The position numbers and the translations under genes were made by a program. From the NCBI GenBank assembly GCA_023427575.1, contig JAEZAY010000376.1:1-7497 (forward strand): 7,497 bases of DNA, read 5' to 3'. A model generated the notes under the pieces. The model saw only the letters and a program-made list of their open reading frames with translations, was not told where the DNA came from and did no database searches. Origin of the DNA: Bacteroidota bacterium (lineage in GTDB: Bacteria; Bacteroidota; Bacteroidia; Chitinophagales; Chitinophagaceae). Below are positions 7,484 through 7,497 of the stretch, one piece after another. Position 1 is the first letter of the stretch. Each line of letters opens with the position of its first letter.

Positions 7484-7497
7484 TATTCCCCCGGGCC
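7484..7497. repeat. 14-bp direct repeat, copy 2 (cut by window end)
   Basis: This is an exact copy of TATTCCCCCGGGCC at 7355-7368, starting 129 bases downstream of the first copy. It reaches the last base of the window. Confidence 0.75.

Overview
The window looks like chromosomal DNA from a Bacteroidota bacterium, probably of the Chitinophagales/Sphingobacteriales type. The signs are a TonB-dependent receptor with an N-terminal carboxypeptidase-like domain, a DUF1573 lipoprotein, a NusB about twice the usual length, promoters of the Bacteroidota form TTTG-N19-TAnnTTTG, almost no Shine-Dalgarno sequences, and an AATGTGCC-type octamer repeat of a kind I associate with intergenic DNA in this phylum. 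The genus assignment is inference.

Layout. Positions 1-1381 (minus) hold the N-terminal 460 residues of an outer-membrane TonB-dependent receptor whose C-terminus lies outside the window. It starts at a GTG. Divergent from it, across an 85-base gap with a nested dyad, is a lipoprotein of unknown function (1467-2408, plus). This converges, with 31 bases between the stops, on the end of a four-gene minus-strand cluster. That cluster is read from about 4956 downward: nusB, DUF1573 lipoprotein, yajC, coaE. It has one clear promoter just upstream of nusB. A strong hairpin sits in the yajC-coaE gap, where many relatives would have a YbbR/CdaR-like gene. A 331-base non-coding gap (4936-5266) separates nusB from the divergent groES-groEL operon (5267-7226, plus), which ends in a good intrinsic terminator (7259-7294). 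The last 200 bases hold no gene but a composite repeat: an octamer array held between the arms of a 14-bp inverted repeat, with a 14-bp direct repeat outside it.

How the genes relate. Most of the window is housekeeping: protein folding (GroES/GroEL), rRNA transcription antitermination (NusB), Sec translocon accessory (YajC) and the last step of coenzyme A synthesis (CoaE). The receptor and the unknown lipoprotein are cell-envelope proteins. I see no phage, insertion sequence, CRISPR array, toxin-antitoxin or defence genes, and no convincing new multi-gene system. The parts least explained by known genes are the terminal repeat structure, the dyad at 1392-1442, the hairpin at 3087-3135, and the unknown lipoprotein.
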